NCBI GenBank assembly: GCA_947503765.1
Contig: CANNFA010000002.1
Span: forward strand, 430,501-494,500
From: an uncultured Paracoccaceae bacterium
GTDB lineage: Bacteria > Pseudomonadota > Alphaproteobacteria > Rhodobacterales > Rhodobacteraceae
Direction of reading: 5' to 3'
Length of the DNA: 64,000 bases
Shown: positions 44,093 through 51,839 of the stretch, piece by piece
Layout: the number at the start of each line of letters is the position of its first letter
How positions within the stretch are numbered: the first letter of the stretch is position 1
Position numbers and translations under genes: made by a program
The notes under the pieces: generated by a model
Told to the model about the DNA's origin: nothing
Seen by the model: the letters and a program-made list of their open reading frames with translations, nothing else
The model's database searches: none

Positions 44093-45303
44093 GCGCGATG
44101 CGCGGCGCGGCGCAGTTGCTGGCCGCAGTGCTTTCGATCAGTGGTGCGCCGCCGGTCTTTGCGCAGACGGTCGATCCCGCCCCGCCGGATGCCGCGGCCG
44201 AGGCCGGGGAGGCCGAATACGCCTATCGGCTGGCCGAGACCTATCGCCGGGGCATCGGCGTTCCGCAGGACTATGCCCGGGCCGCCGAATTGTACCGCCA
44301 GGCCGCGGACCAGGGCCATCCGGGTGCGCAGAACGCGCTGGCGGGGCTGTACGCAAACGGGTTCGGGGTGGCGCGGGATGCCGCGCGCGCCTTTGAACTG
44401 GTGTCGAAGGCGGCCGATTCGGGGCAGGCGGAATACCTACACACCCTGGCCACGCTGATCGAGACGGGCACGGGCACCGGGGCCGATCCCGCCCGCGCGG
44501 CCGAATTGTACCGGCAGGCGGCCGATCTGGGTTGGATGCCGGCCCGCGTTGCACTGGCGGTCCTCTATCAGGAGGGCAAGGGGGTGGCGCAGGACATCCC
44601 GCATGCGCTGGAGCTGTACACCGCGCCGGCGGAGGCGGGCGATGCGCGGGCGCAGAACAACCTTGGCCTGATCCTCGCACGGGGCGAGGGCGGGGTGGCG
44701 CAGGATTACGCCAAGGCCGCCGAATGGTACGCCAGGGCGGCCGATCAGGGGCTGCCGGACGCGATCCGAAACCTGGCCGTGATGTACCAGAACGGGTTCG
44801 GCGTGCCGGTGGACGAGGCAGAGGCGGCGCGGCTGAACCGGCTGGCGGCGCTGGCGCCGGGGCAGACGGCGACGCCCGAGGGCGACGCGGCCGGCATTGC
44901 GCTTCTGTACGACCCGCGTCTGTTGCCGCCCGACGCGGCGCTGGTGTCCGGCTATGTGGCGGCGGCGCGGGCAGGCGACCCGGTGGCGCTGTTCGTTCTG
45001 GGGTACCTAAGGGCAAGGGCGGCCGGATCGGCGGCCGGGCTGCGCGAGGCGGCGGGCCTGTTCCGGCAGGCGGCGCAGAAGGGATCGGCCCCCGCCATGG
45101 CCAATCTCGGCCTGATGATGTTCGAGGGGCGCGGTGTGTTGCAGGATTATGTCGAGGGATACAAGTGGCTGTCGCTGGCGGCGATCAGCGGCCTGCCCGG
45201 GACAGAGGCGCTGCGCGACCGTCTGGCGGCGCGGATGACACCCGCACAGATCAACGCGGCCAATGCGCTGGCACAGGAGGTCTGGGACGGCAATGCCCCG
45301 TAA
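44089..45303 (+). CDS. Secreted Sel1-repeat protein
   Basis: A 404-residue paralogue of the upstream gene: signal peptide ending VFAQ (cleavage near residue 25), then about eight Sel1 repeats (YRRGIGVPQDYARAAELYRQ, LYANGFGVARDAARAFELV, LYQEGKGVAQDIPHALELY, MFEGRGVLQDYVEGYKWLS). The last repeats are looser. The two adjacent Sel1 proteins probably act together or on a common partner. The start overlaps the upstream stop by four bases. Confidence 0.85.
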   Translation: MSAMRGAAQLLAAVLSISGAPPVFAQTVDPAPPDAAAEAGEAEYAYRLAETYRRGIGVPQDYARAAELYRQAADQGHPGAQNALAGLYANGFGVARDAARAFELVSKAADSGQAEYLHTLATLIETGTGTGADPARAAELYRQAADLGWMPARVALAVLYQEGKGVAQDIPHALELYTAPAEAGDARAQNNLGLILARGEGGVAQDYAKAAEWYARAADQGLPDAIRNLAVMYQNGFGVPVDEAEAARLNRLAALAPGQTATPEGDAAGIALLYDPRLLPPDAALVSGYVAAARAGDPVALFVLGYLRARAAGSAAGLREAAGLFRQAAQKGSAPAMANLGLMMFEGRGVLQDYVEGYKWLSLAAISGLPGTEALRDRLAARMTPAQINAANALAQEVWDGNAP

Positions 45304-45408
45304 TGCCGACTGCGGACCGGGCGTTCAGGCGCGCGTTGCACCGAATCCGTTGCAGGAGTATCCTTCGCCGTGCGCCGCCGGGCCGCATATTTCAACAGGA
45401 GCCGTTTT

Positions 45409-45837
45409 ATGAAAACCCATATCGCCGCACTCGCGCTGTCGCTGGCCCTCGCCACCGGCGCCGCTCAGGCTGCGCAGGAGATCGCGCCGCGCATCCAGTC
45501 CACCTCGATCTCCTTTTCCGGGGGGCAGACCTATTCCAATGCGGTGCTCACCGTCAGCGGACCCCATGGCTACAGCCACGAGGAAAGCGCCGCGCGCGGG
45601 CTGCCGATCTTCCGGTTGCAGACGGCGGGGCGGCTGGTCGATGGCTATTACCAGTTCGCGCTGATCGCCGCCTCGGACGAGGAAGTCCGGATCGAGAGCC
45701 AGCTTGACAATGGCCGCGGCGAGGCTGCGCGCAAGACCCAGCTTGTGCCATTCTCGATGTACGGCGCGTTCCGTGTCGAAAAGGGTCTGATCCAGCCGGT
45801 CGAAAGCGGCGATGGCGGCGCGGACAGCGACGGCTGA
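45409..45837 (+). CDS. Secreted protein of unknown function
   Basis: A 142-residue protein with a clear Sec signal (MKTHIAALALSLALATGAAQA) and a mature part of mostly beta character (IQSTSISFSGGQTYSNAVLT, SGPHGYSHEESAARGLPIF, YYQFALIAASDEEVRIESQL), ending in an acidic GGADSDG tail. I do not recognise the family. CAGGAG precedes the start. The next gene, the permease-propeller fusion, begins about 54 bp later, so this may be its periplasmic partner. Confidence 0.7.
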   Translation: MKTHIAALALSLALATGAAQAAQEIAPRIQSTSISFSGGQTYSNAVLTVSGPHGYSHEESAARGLPIFRLQTAGRLVDGYYQFALIAASDEEVRIESQLDNGRGEAARKTQLVPFSMYGAFRVEKGLIQPVESGDGGADSDG

Positions 45838-45890
45838 GGCATCGCACCGGCCTGGTGCCTGTGCCGGCCGCCATGAGAGGCATGACGACC

Positions 45891-48800
45891 ATGAACCAGC
45901 TTGTCGCCCGCTCGACCGAGAAGCGGCTTTTCTTCGCGGTTCTTCTTTGCGCGCTGCTTGCCATCGTGTTCTGGACCCAGTCGCGCTATCCGGCGCTGAA
46001 CGAAAAGGCGATGATGTCGGGCGCGATCCAGCTGGAGGATCCGCTGGGCTTCGAGGCGAAGTTTCCGCTGACCGAGCAGATGGGAACGCTTGAGCGCATC
46101 TTCTTTTCCACGATGAACTGGATCAACACCAACAAGAAGGGCATGACCTTCGGGATCCTGTTCGCGGCCGCCTTCCTGACGCTGTTCGGCTATCTGCGGC
46201 GGCGCAGTTTCAACGGCGGCTTCGCCAATTCGTTTCTCGGGCTGGTGATCGGCGCCCCGCTGGGGGTCTGTGCCAATTGCGCCGCGCCGATCGGCAAGGG
46301 GATGTACGCGGCCGGGGTGCGGGCGGAAACCGCGCTGTCGGCGATGGTCGCCTCGCCCACGCTCAACATCATCGTGCTGACGATGGCGTTCTCGCTGCTG
46401 CCGTTCTACATGGCGGTGGCCAAGATCGTGCTGTCGCTGGCGGTGATCCTGGTCGCCGTGCCGCTGATCTGCCGCCTGCTGCCGCGCGAGCAGTTGCAGG
46501 CGGTGCCGCCGCCCGATGTCGCCGGGCAGGTCGAGGGCGACGCCGCCGCATTCCGCGAATCCGTGCCGGCGGCCTTTGCCGAGTTCCTGCGCAGTTTTGC
46601 GGCGAACCTGTGGTTCATCGTCAAGACCACCGTGCCGCTGATGCTGATGGCCGGGTTCCTGGGCGCGATCGCGGCGACGCTGATGCCGCAGGACCTGGTG
46701 CTGGGGGCAACGTTCTCGCTGGGGGTGCTGGTGCTGGTGGCACTGGTGGGCACCTTCCTGCCGGTGCCGATCTCGTTCGACGTGGTGGTGGCGGGCGCGC
46801 TGCTGGCGACGGGGCTGGCGCATGGCTATGTCTTCGCGCTGATGTTCACGCTGGGCAGCGTGTCGGTCTATTCGTGGCTGATCGTGTCCTCCACGATCTC
46901 GGCGCGGGCGGCGAACCTGCTGGCCGGCGTGATCCTGGCGCTGGGCGTGCTGGGCGGCGCGGCGGCGAACTGGTACCACGGCTGGCAGAGCGACCGCGCG
47001 CTGGAGATGCTGCTGTCGGTCGAACGTGCGACCCTGCCCGCGGCAGAGGCGCAGGGCACCGATGCGCGCTGGCAGATCGACAGCGCCAGCCCCGTCACGG
47101 TCAGCGCGGTGCCCTTCGCCCCCCGCTCCGCCCCGGCAGAGACGCCGTTCACCCGGATCGAGGCGTCGGCCATGGGCATCGACAAGCCGCTGGAATTCTC
47201 GATGAAGGACATGTGGCCGCCGTTCTGGGAGGGGCGCAGCCTGGCCACCGGCGACATCGACCGCGACGGCGACATGGACCTGGTGATCGCCTCGACCGAG
47301 GCGGGGCTTTACATCTACCACAACGACGGCGCGGGCCGGTTCTCGCGCTCGGCGGATGACATCGCGCCGGTGGCCGACCTTGACGTGTTCAACGCCGCGC
47401 TGGTCGATATCGACAATGACGGCTGGCTCGACCTGTTCCTTGCGACCTACATGGATGGCAACCTGTGGATCCGGGGCGACGGCGGCGCGTTCGCAATGGA
47501 CGACGCGCGCCCGGTGGCGAACCGCGCCGACACGCCGCTTACCATGGCGCTGAGCTTTGGTGACGTGGACGGTGACGGCTTTCTCGACGCGGCGCTGGGC
47601 AACTGGGCGGCGGGCTGGTACCGGCGCATTCCGGGCGAGGAATCGCGCAACCGCGTGGTGTTGAACGAGGGCGGCAGGATGGACGGCAGCCGCTTTGCCG
47701 ATCTGCCCGGACTGCCGGGCGAGACGTTGACGATGCTGCTGTCGGACGTGAACCTCGACGGGCATCCCGACCTGCTGGTGGGCAACGATTTCGAGCTGCC
47801 CGATTACCTGTATCACGGCGACGGGCAGGGCGGGTTCACCGCCGTCACGCGGGCCGACGGGCTGATCCCGCATACGACCAACACCACGATGGCGATCCGC
47901 ACCGCCGATCTGCACAATGACGGCGTGCCCGAGATCTATTTCGCGCAGATCGCCGGGCGGTCCTCGGGCGTGTCGGGAACGCTGAAGATGCAGGATCTCG
48001 ATCTGTATTGCGACGGGATCGAGGATGAGGCGGCGCAGGAGACCTGCGCGCGGAACATGGCAATCAAGACCTGGTATCGCTCTGGCAACCAGTTCGACCC
48101 GACCTATGCCGGCAGGTGCAAGGCGCTCGAGGGCACGCTTCAGGCCGAATGCAAGGCGATGCTGATCAAGGACCTGGCGATCCAGCGGCGCGATCCGTCG
48201 CTTTGCGCGCTGATCCCCGACGCGCAGGCGCAGCCGAAAGTCTATTGCGACATCCATTTCAAGCCCTTCGTCGCCCCGCTCAAGGCCGAGTTCGACAAGA
48301 CCCTGCCGCAGATCATGCGCGCAAACGTGCTTTTGACGCTGAAGAACGGCGCCTATGCCGACACGGCCGGTCCCGAGTGGCTGGAGGTCGGCGGCTGGTC
48401 CTGGGACGTGAAGATCGCCGATTTCGACAATGACGGCTGGCAGGATGTCTACATCGTCAACGGCACATGGGTGCCGAACGAGGTGTCGCCGTCCAACCTG
48501 TTCTTCCGCAACACCGGGGACGGCCGGTTCGTCGAGGCATCGGGGCCGTTCGGGCTGGAGGATTACCTGATGACCGCCGCTGCGGCGGCCATCGACATCG
48601 AGGGCGACGGCGATCTGGATATCCTGACCCAGCCGGTGAACGGGCCGGTCGTGCTGTTCGTGAACAACGCGCAGGCGGGCGGCGCGGTGACCGTGGCGCT
48701 GCGCGACGGGCAGGGCAACAGCCACGGGATCGGCGCGCGGCTGAGTGCCGAACTGCCGGATGGCCCCCGCATGACGCGCGAGTTGACGCTGGGCGGCGGC

Positions 48801-48965
48801 TTCATGTCGTTTGATGAGCCGGTCGCCCATTTCGGGCTGGGCGATACGGACGCGCTGGCGGCGCTGACGATCCGCTGGCCGGATGGCGAGGAAACGCGCG
48901 TCGAAGGGCCGATCCCGGCCGGCGCGGCCTATACCGTCACGCGCGAGGCGGCGGCGCTGCGGTAG
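45891..48965 (+). CDS. Permease (UPF0718/DUF318, YraQ-like) fused to FG-GAP propeller and ASPIC/UnbV domain
   Basis: A 1024-residue fusion. Residues ~10-375 hold eight or more membrane helices with GAPLGVCANCAAPIGKGMYA, the cysteine-containing signature of the YraQ/ArsP permease group. Residues ~430-950 carry Ca-type FG-GAP/VCBS blades: DIDRDGDMD (~455), DIDNDGWLD, DVDGDGFLD, DVNLDGHPD, DLHNDGVPE, DFDNDGWQD and DIEGDGDLD. Between blades, ~707-786, is an insertion with six cysteines. Residues ~935-1020 resemble ASPIC/UnbV (SHGIGARLSAEL, GGGFMSFDEPVAHFGLGD). The propeller should lie in the periplasm. Start uncertain: ATGs at 45873, 45882 and 45891, GTG at 45855; 45891 has GAGAGG ten bases ahead. 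The substrate is unknown. Confidence 0.8.
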   Translation: MNQLVARSTEKRLFFAVLLCALLAIVFWTQSRYPALNEKAMMSGAIQLEDPLGFEAKFPLTEQMGTLERIFFSTMNWINTNKKGMTFGILFAAAFLTLFGYLRRRSFNGGFANSFLGLVIGAPLGVCANCAAPIGKGMYAAGVRAETALSAMVASPTLNIIVLTMAFSLLPFYMAVAKIVLSLAVILVAVPLICRLLPREQLQAVPPPDVAGQVEGDAAAFRESVPAAFAEFLRSFAANLWFIVKTTVPLMLMAGFLGAIAATLMPQDLVLGATFSLGVLVLVALVGTFLPVPISFDVVVAGALLATGLAHGYVFALMFTLGSVSVYSWLIVSSTISARAANLLAGVILALGVLGGAAANWYHGWQSDRALEMLLSVERATLPAAEAQGTDARWQIDSASPVTVSAVPFAPRSAPAETPFTRIEASAMGIDKPLEFSMKDMWPPFWEGRSLATGDIDRDGDMDLVIASTEAGLYIYHNDGAGRFSRSADDIAPVADLDVFNAALVDIDNDGWLDLFLATYMDGNLWIRGDGGAFAMDDARPVANRADTPLTMALSFGDVDGDGFLDAALGNWAAGWYRRIPGEESRNRVVLNEGGRMDGSRFADLPGLPGETLTMLLSDVNLDGHPDLLVGNDFELPDYLYHGDGQGGFTAVTRADGLIPHTTNTTMAIRTADLHNDGVPEIYFAQIAGRSSGVSGTLKMQDLDLYCDGIEDEAAQETCARNMAIKTWYRSGNQFDPTYAGRCKALEGTLQAECKAMLIKDLAIQRRDPSLCALIPDAQAQPKVYCDIHFKPFVAPLKAEFDKTLPQIMRANVLLTLKNGAYADTAGPEWLEVGGWSWDVKIADFDNDGWQDVYIVNGTWVPNEVSPSNLFFRNTGDGRFVEASGPFGLEDYLMTAAAAAIDIEGDGDLDILTQPVNGPVVLFVNNAQAGGAVTVALRDGQGNSHGIGARLSAELPDGPRMTRELTLGGGFMSFDEPVAHFGLGDTDALAALTIRWPDGEETRVEGPIPAGAAYTVTREAAALR

Positions 48966-49158
48966 GGGGGCGCGGAATCAAGGCGAAGCCGCCGCGCGAG
49001 CGCCTGCCCGGCCCGGCGGGCTGGCACTTTGGCGACCCGCGCGCATCGCTTGAATTCCGTTCGTATCCGGCCGCGATAAAGCGCGCTGTTCGAACGCTGC
49101 TGCGCCATCCCCCGGCCAGGCGCTCGCGCGGCTTGTGCAAGGATGGAACGTGACCGCA

Positions 49159-49917
49159 CTATCCCGCGAACGGATCCTCGGGATAGTCCACCCCAGCCAG
49201 ATACAGCCCGTCCGGGGGCGCCACCGGCCCGCAGGCGGCGCGGTCGCGGGCGGCCAGCGCCTCGGCCATGCGGGCGGGCGGCCAGGTGCCGGCGCCGACA
49301 CGTTCCAGCGTACCCACGAAGCTGCGCACCTGGTTGTGCAGGAAGGACCGGGCGCGCACATGGATCGCGATCTCGGCCCCAGCCTCCTCGATCTCCAGCG
49401 CGTCGACGGTCTTGACTGGGCTGTTGGCCTGGCAACCCGCCGCGCGGAAGGTGGTGAAATCATGCCGCCCGACAAGGTGACGTGCCGCCGTGCGCATTGC
49501 CCCCGCATCCAGCGGACCCGGCACCTTCCATGCCAACCCGCGCGCATGGGTCAGGGGCGCGCGGCGGCAGACGACACGGTAGAGATAGCGCCGCTCCACC
49601 GCCGAGAAACGCGCGTGGAAATCCTCGCCGACCCGCGCCGCCGCGATCACCGCCACACGCGCCGGTTTCAGATGAAAATTCAGCGCCTCCGACAGGCGGA
49701 ACGGTTCCCAGTCCCTGGCCAGGTCGCAATGCGCCACCTGCCCCAGGGCATGAACGCCCGCATCCGTGCGCCCCGCCGCGGCGATTCCCGGCGCGTCCCG
49801 TTCCAGCCGGCGCAGCGCCTCCTCGACGCTGGCCTGCACCGAGGGGTGATCCTTCTGGCGCTGCCAGCCGGCGAACCCGCCGCCGTGGTATTCGATCTTC
49901 AGGGCATATCTGGGCAT
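49159..49917 (-). CDS. truA: tRNA pseudouridine(38-40) synthase
   Basis: A 252-residue protein with the TruA core: [21 protein letters not shown], the catalytic aspartate in [30 protein letters not shown], and [17 protein letters not shown]. It modifies U38-U40 in the anticodon arm. The start at 49917 ([10 protein letters not shown]) is the usual one. It is convergent with the permease-propeller gene, with a 193-bp gap. Confidence 0.96.
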   Translation of the reverse strand: MPRYALKIEYHGGGFAGWQRQKDHPSVQASVEEALRRLERDAPGIAAAGRTDAGVHALGQVAHCDLARDWEPFRLSEALNFHLKPARVAVIAAARVGEDFHARFSAVERRYLYRVVCRRAPLTHARGLAWKVPGPLDAGAMRTAARHLVGRHDFTTFRAAGCQANSPVKTVDALEIEEAGAEIAIHVRARSFLHNQVRSFVGTLERVGAGTWPPARMAEALAARDRAACGPVAPPDGLYLAGVDYPEDPFAG

Positions 49918-49971
49918 CGTGCGGGGCTTAGCCCGCGCCCGTGCCACTGGCAATCGCCCCGCAAACGAAAT

Positions 49972-49999
49972 GCGCCCCGGAGAGCGATCCCCGGGGCGC
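49972..49999 (-). terminator. Terminator of the first Flp pilin gene
   Basis: A stem GCGCCCCGG / CCGGGGCGC with a 10-base loop; on the minus strand it is followed by ATTTCGTTT. It lies 51 bp past the pilin stop codon. Confidence 0.6.
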
Positions 50000-50050
50000 G
50001 TCGGCCTGTCCCTCGTCGCCGCGACTTGCCGCCGCGTGCGCCGCTGCCGA

Positions 50051-50245
50051 TCAGTACTGCGTCTTGATGCCCTGCGACGACAGGTGCGAGCCGATCTTGA
50101 CCGCGTAATCGTCGGTCGCGCCGCCAACGGTGGTCAGCACGGCGATGCCGAGCCCGACGATGGCGGCGGTCAGCACGACCCAGTCGACGGTCACGGCACC
50201 GTCCTCGTCGCGACCGAAGCTTTTGATCAGGTTGATGAATTTCAT
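50051..50245 (-). CDS. Flp-family type IVb pilin
   Basis: A 64-residue protein. After a short basic leader ([16 protein letters not shown]) comes [20 protein letters not shown], the hydrophobic helix of an Flp pilin; the glycine before AVTVDW is the likely prepilin cleavage site. It would assemble into a thin adhesive pilus. A second copy (50493-50687) is identical over the last ~52 residues, differing only near the N-terminus. AGAGTATCC upstream is a weak ribosome site. Confidence 0.9.
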   Translation of the reverse strand: MKFINLIKSFGRDEDGAVTVDWVVLTAAIVGLGIAVLTTVGGATDDYAVKIGSHLSSQGIKTQY

Positions 50246-50440
50246 GGATACTCTCCGTTCGCTGCGCGATAGCTTGTGTTCTTGCCCGGGGCTGCCTGCC
50301 GCCCGTGACTCGTCTTTAACCTTCGAAATGGGGCGGGATTGGGGCGATTGGTGTACAATTTTGAAGCGAGGCAGGGTTTGTCGGCATTCATGCAACAATG
50401 CGGTATCGTCCGCGCCATCGACGCGGCCCCGGCCATGCCA

Positions 50441-50470
50441 AAGGCCGCGCCCCCCTCGGGACGCGGCCTT
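50441..50470 (-). terminator. Terminator of the second Flp pilin gene
   Basis: A stem AAGGCCGCG / CGCGGCCTT with a 12-base loop, 23 bp after the pilin stop codon; TTGG follows on the minus strand, so the T-run is short. Confidence 0.55.
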
Positions 50471-50492
50471 CATGCAATTCGCTTCGGCGTCG

Positions 50493-50687
50493 TCAGTACT
50501 GCGTCTTGATGCCCTGCGAGGACAGGTGCGAGCCGATCTTGACCGCATAATCGTCGGTCGCGCCGCCCACGGTGGTCAGCACGGCGATGCCGAGGCCGAC
50601 AATGGCGGCGGTCAGCACGACCCAGTCGACGGTCACGGCACCGTCCTCGTCGCGCTCAAAACGCTTGATCAGGTTGAACAGGTTCAT
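50493..50687 (-). CDS. Flp-family type IVb pilin (tandem paralogue)
   Basis: A 64-residue protein beginning MNLFNLIKRFERDEDG and then the same as the neighbouring pilin through the end (GIKTQY). AAGGAGTGATAAA provides a better ribosome site than the other copy has. The upstream regions of the two genes also share a block, TTTAACC.TCGAAA and nearby G-rich sequence (50319-50345 and 50778-50800), so the duplication included the promoter region. Each gene has its own terminator. Confidence 0.9.
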   Translation of the reverse strand: MNLFNLIKRFERDEDGAVTVDWVVLTAAIVGLGIAVLTTVGGATDDYAVKIGSHLSSQGIKTQY

Positions 50688-51032
50688 TTTATCACTCCTT
50701 GGCCAGAAACACTTGGTTTATGTTACCGCGACGCGGCCCCGGACTTCGCCCGGCTGCCCGTCTTGGTATGGAAGCATTTAACCGTCGAAACCGGGCGGGA
50801 GTTTGGCGCCCATCGTACTTCTTTGGTGCCTTCGTCGGGCAATCCGCGGATGCTAGCCTTGGCATGGAACGCCTGTTTTCCGGGAAAAATCACGCTTTTG
50901 GTGCCGCTTATTGTCAATTTTGACACATCTTCCGCCGCAATCCGGGATGCGGGGCGCCGAAAAACTGGCCAAGCCGCGGCGGCTGTTGCAGAACACCGGG
51001 AAGGCAGTCTCGGGGCGGGCAAAGAACCCCAT
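50688..51032. other. 345-bp divergent region between pilin and transglycosylase genes
   Basis: It contains the duplicated pilin upstream block (ATTTAACCGTCGAAACCGGG, 50777-50796) and, closer to the transglycosylase, an A/T-rich stretch GTCAATTTTGACACATCTTC around 50914-50933 with the small dyad GTCAATTTTGAC. No gene is evident. Confidence 0.4.
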
Positions 51033-51836
51033 ATGAAACAGGTCGTTGCAGCAGGATCCTTGTGCGCGCTGATCGCGGTCGCCGCGGGCTCGGCCGTGCT
51101 TGCAGGGCCAGAGCCGTTCACCGATTTCACCTTCAAGCGCGTCAAGCCGCCCAAACCCGGATCCGGCCCGCGTATCGACGTCCAGATCGAGCCGCAATCC
51201 GAAGCGCCGCCCGCGCCCGAAAACCCCGCCACCCCCGGCCCGGCGATTGCCGGCGCCTTCGCCTGGTACTGGGACAAGGTGCGCCCGGAACTTACCGCCG
51301 CCTCGCCCGGCCGGCTCGACGCGGCGCTGGCGCAGTTGCAGCAGGGGCCGGGCGTGCCGACCCCGCGCCTCGCCGCGATACAGAAGATCGCCGAAACCTA
51401 TGGCCAGCAAATCCTCGCCGCGACAATCGGCACAAGGGTCTCGCCGGCGCTTGTGCTGGCGGTGATCGGTATCGAATCGGCGGGCCGCGCCGATGCGGTC
51501 AGCGGCAAGGGCGCCGCCGGCCTGATGCAGCTCATGCCCGACACCGCGGCGCGGTTCGGCACCGAGGACCGGGCCGACCCCGCGCAGAACATCGCCGGCG
51601 GAGTCGCCTATCTCGACTGGCTGATGGGCGAGTTCGAGGGCGATCCGATCCTTGTGCTGGCCGGCTACAATGCAGGCGAGGGCGCGGTGCGCAAGCATGA
51701 CGGCGTGCCGCCCTACGATGAAACCCGCGCCTACGTGCCCAAGGTGCTGGCCGCCTTCACCGTGGCGCGCGGGCTGTGCCAGACGCCGCCGATGCTGATC
51801 AGCGACGGGTGCGCGCTGCGGCTGGCGGGGCGATAG
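51033..51836 (+). CDS. Lytic transglycosylase (SLT domain)
   Basis: A 267-residue secreted protein: a signal peptide (~25 residues, ending VLAGPE), a proline-rich linker with KPPKPGSGP and PPAPENPATPGP, and an SLT domain at ~130-250 with catalytic Glu in IGIESAGRADAVSGKGAAGL, MQLMPDTAARFG and LAGYNAGEGAV. It cleaves peptidoglycan glycan strands in the periplasm. The start follows AAAGAACCCCAT. It ends four bases before the UbiA-fusion gene. Confidence 0.92.
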   Translation: MKQVVAAGSLCALIAVAAGSAVLAGPEPFTDFTFKRVKPPKPGSGPRIDVQIEPQSEAPPAPENPATPGPAIAGAFAWYWDKVRPELTAASPGRLDAALAQLQQGPGVPTPRLAAIQKIAETYGQQILAATIGTRVSPALVLAVIGIESAGRADAVSGKGAAGLMQLMPDTAARFGTEDRADPAQNIAGGVAYLDWLMGEFEGDPILVLAGYNAGEGAVRKHDGVPPYDETRAYVPKVLAAFTVARGLCQTPPMLISDGCALRLAGR

Positions 51837-51839
51837 GGC

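Noticed and set aside
45648-48830. A 1060-codon open frame on the minus strand
   Set aside because: It is the complement of the permease-propeller gene, with shadow composition rich in Arg, His and Gln and no domain signature.
50905-50935. GTCAATTTTGAC dyad upstream of the lytic transglycosylase as an operator
   Set aside because: It is short, A/T-rich and over 95 bp from the start codon, and no regulator lies nearby; too weak to call.
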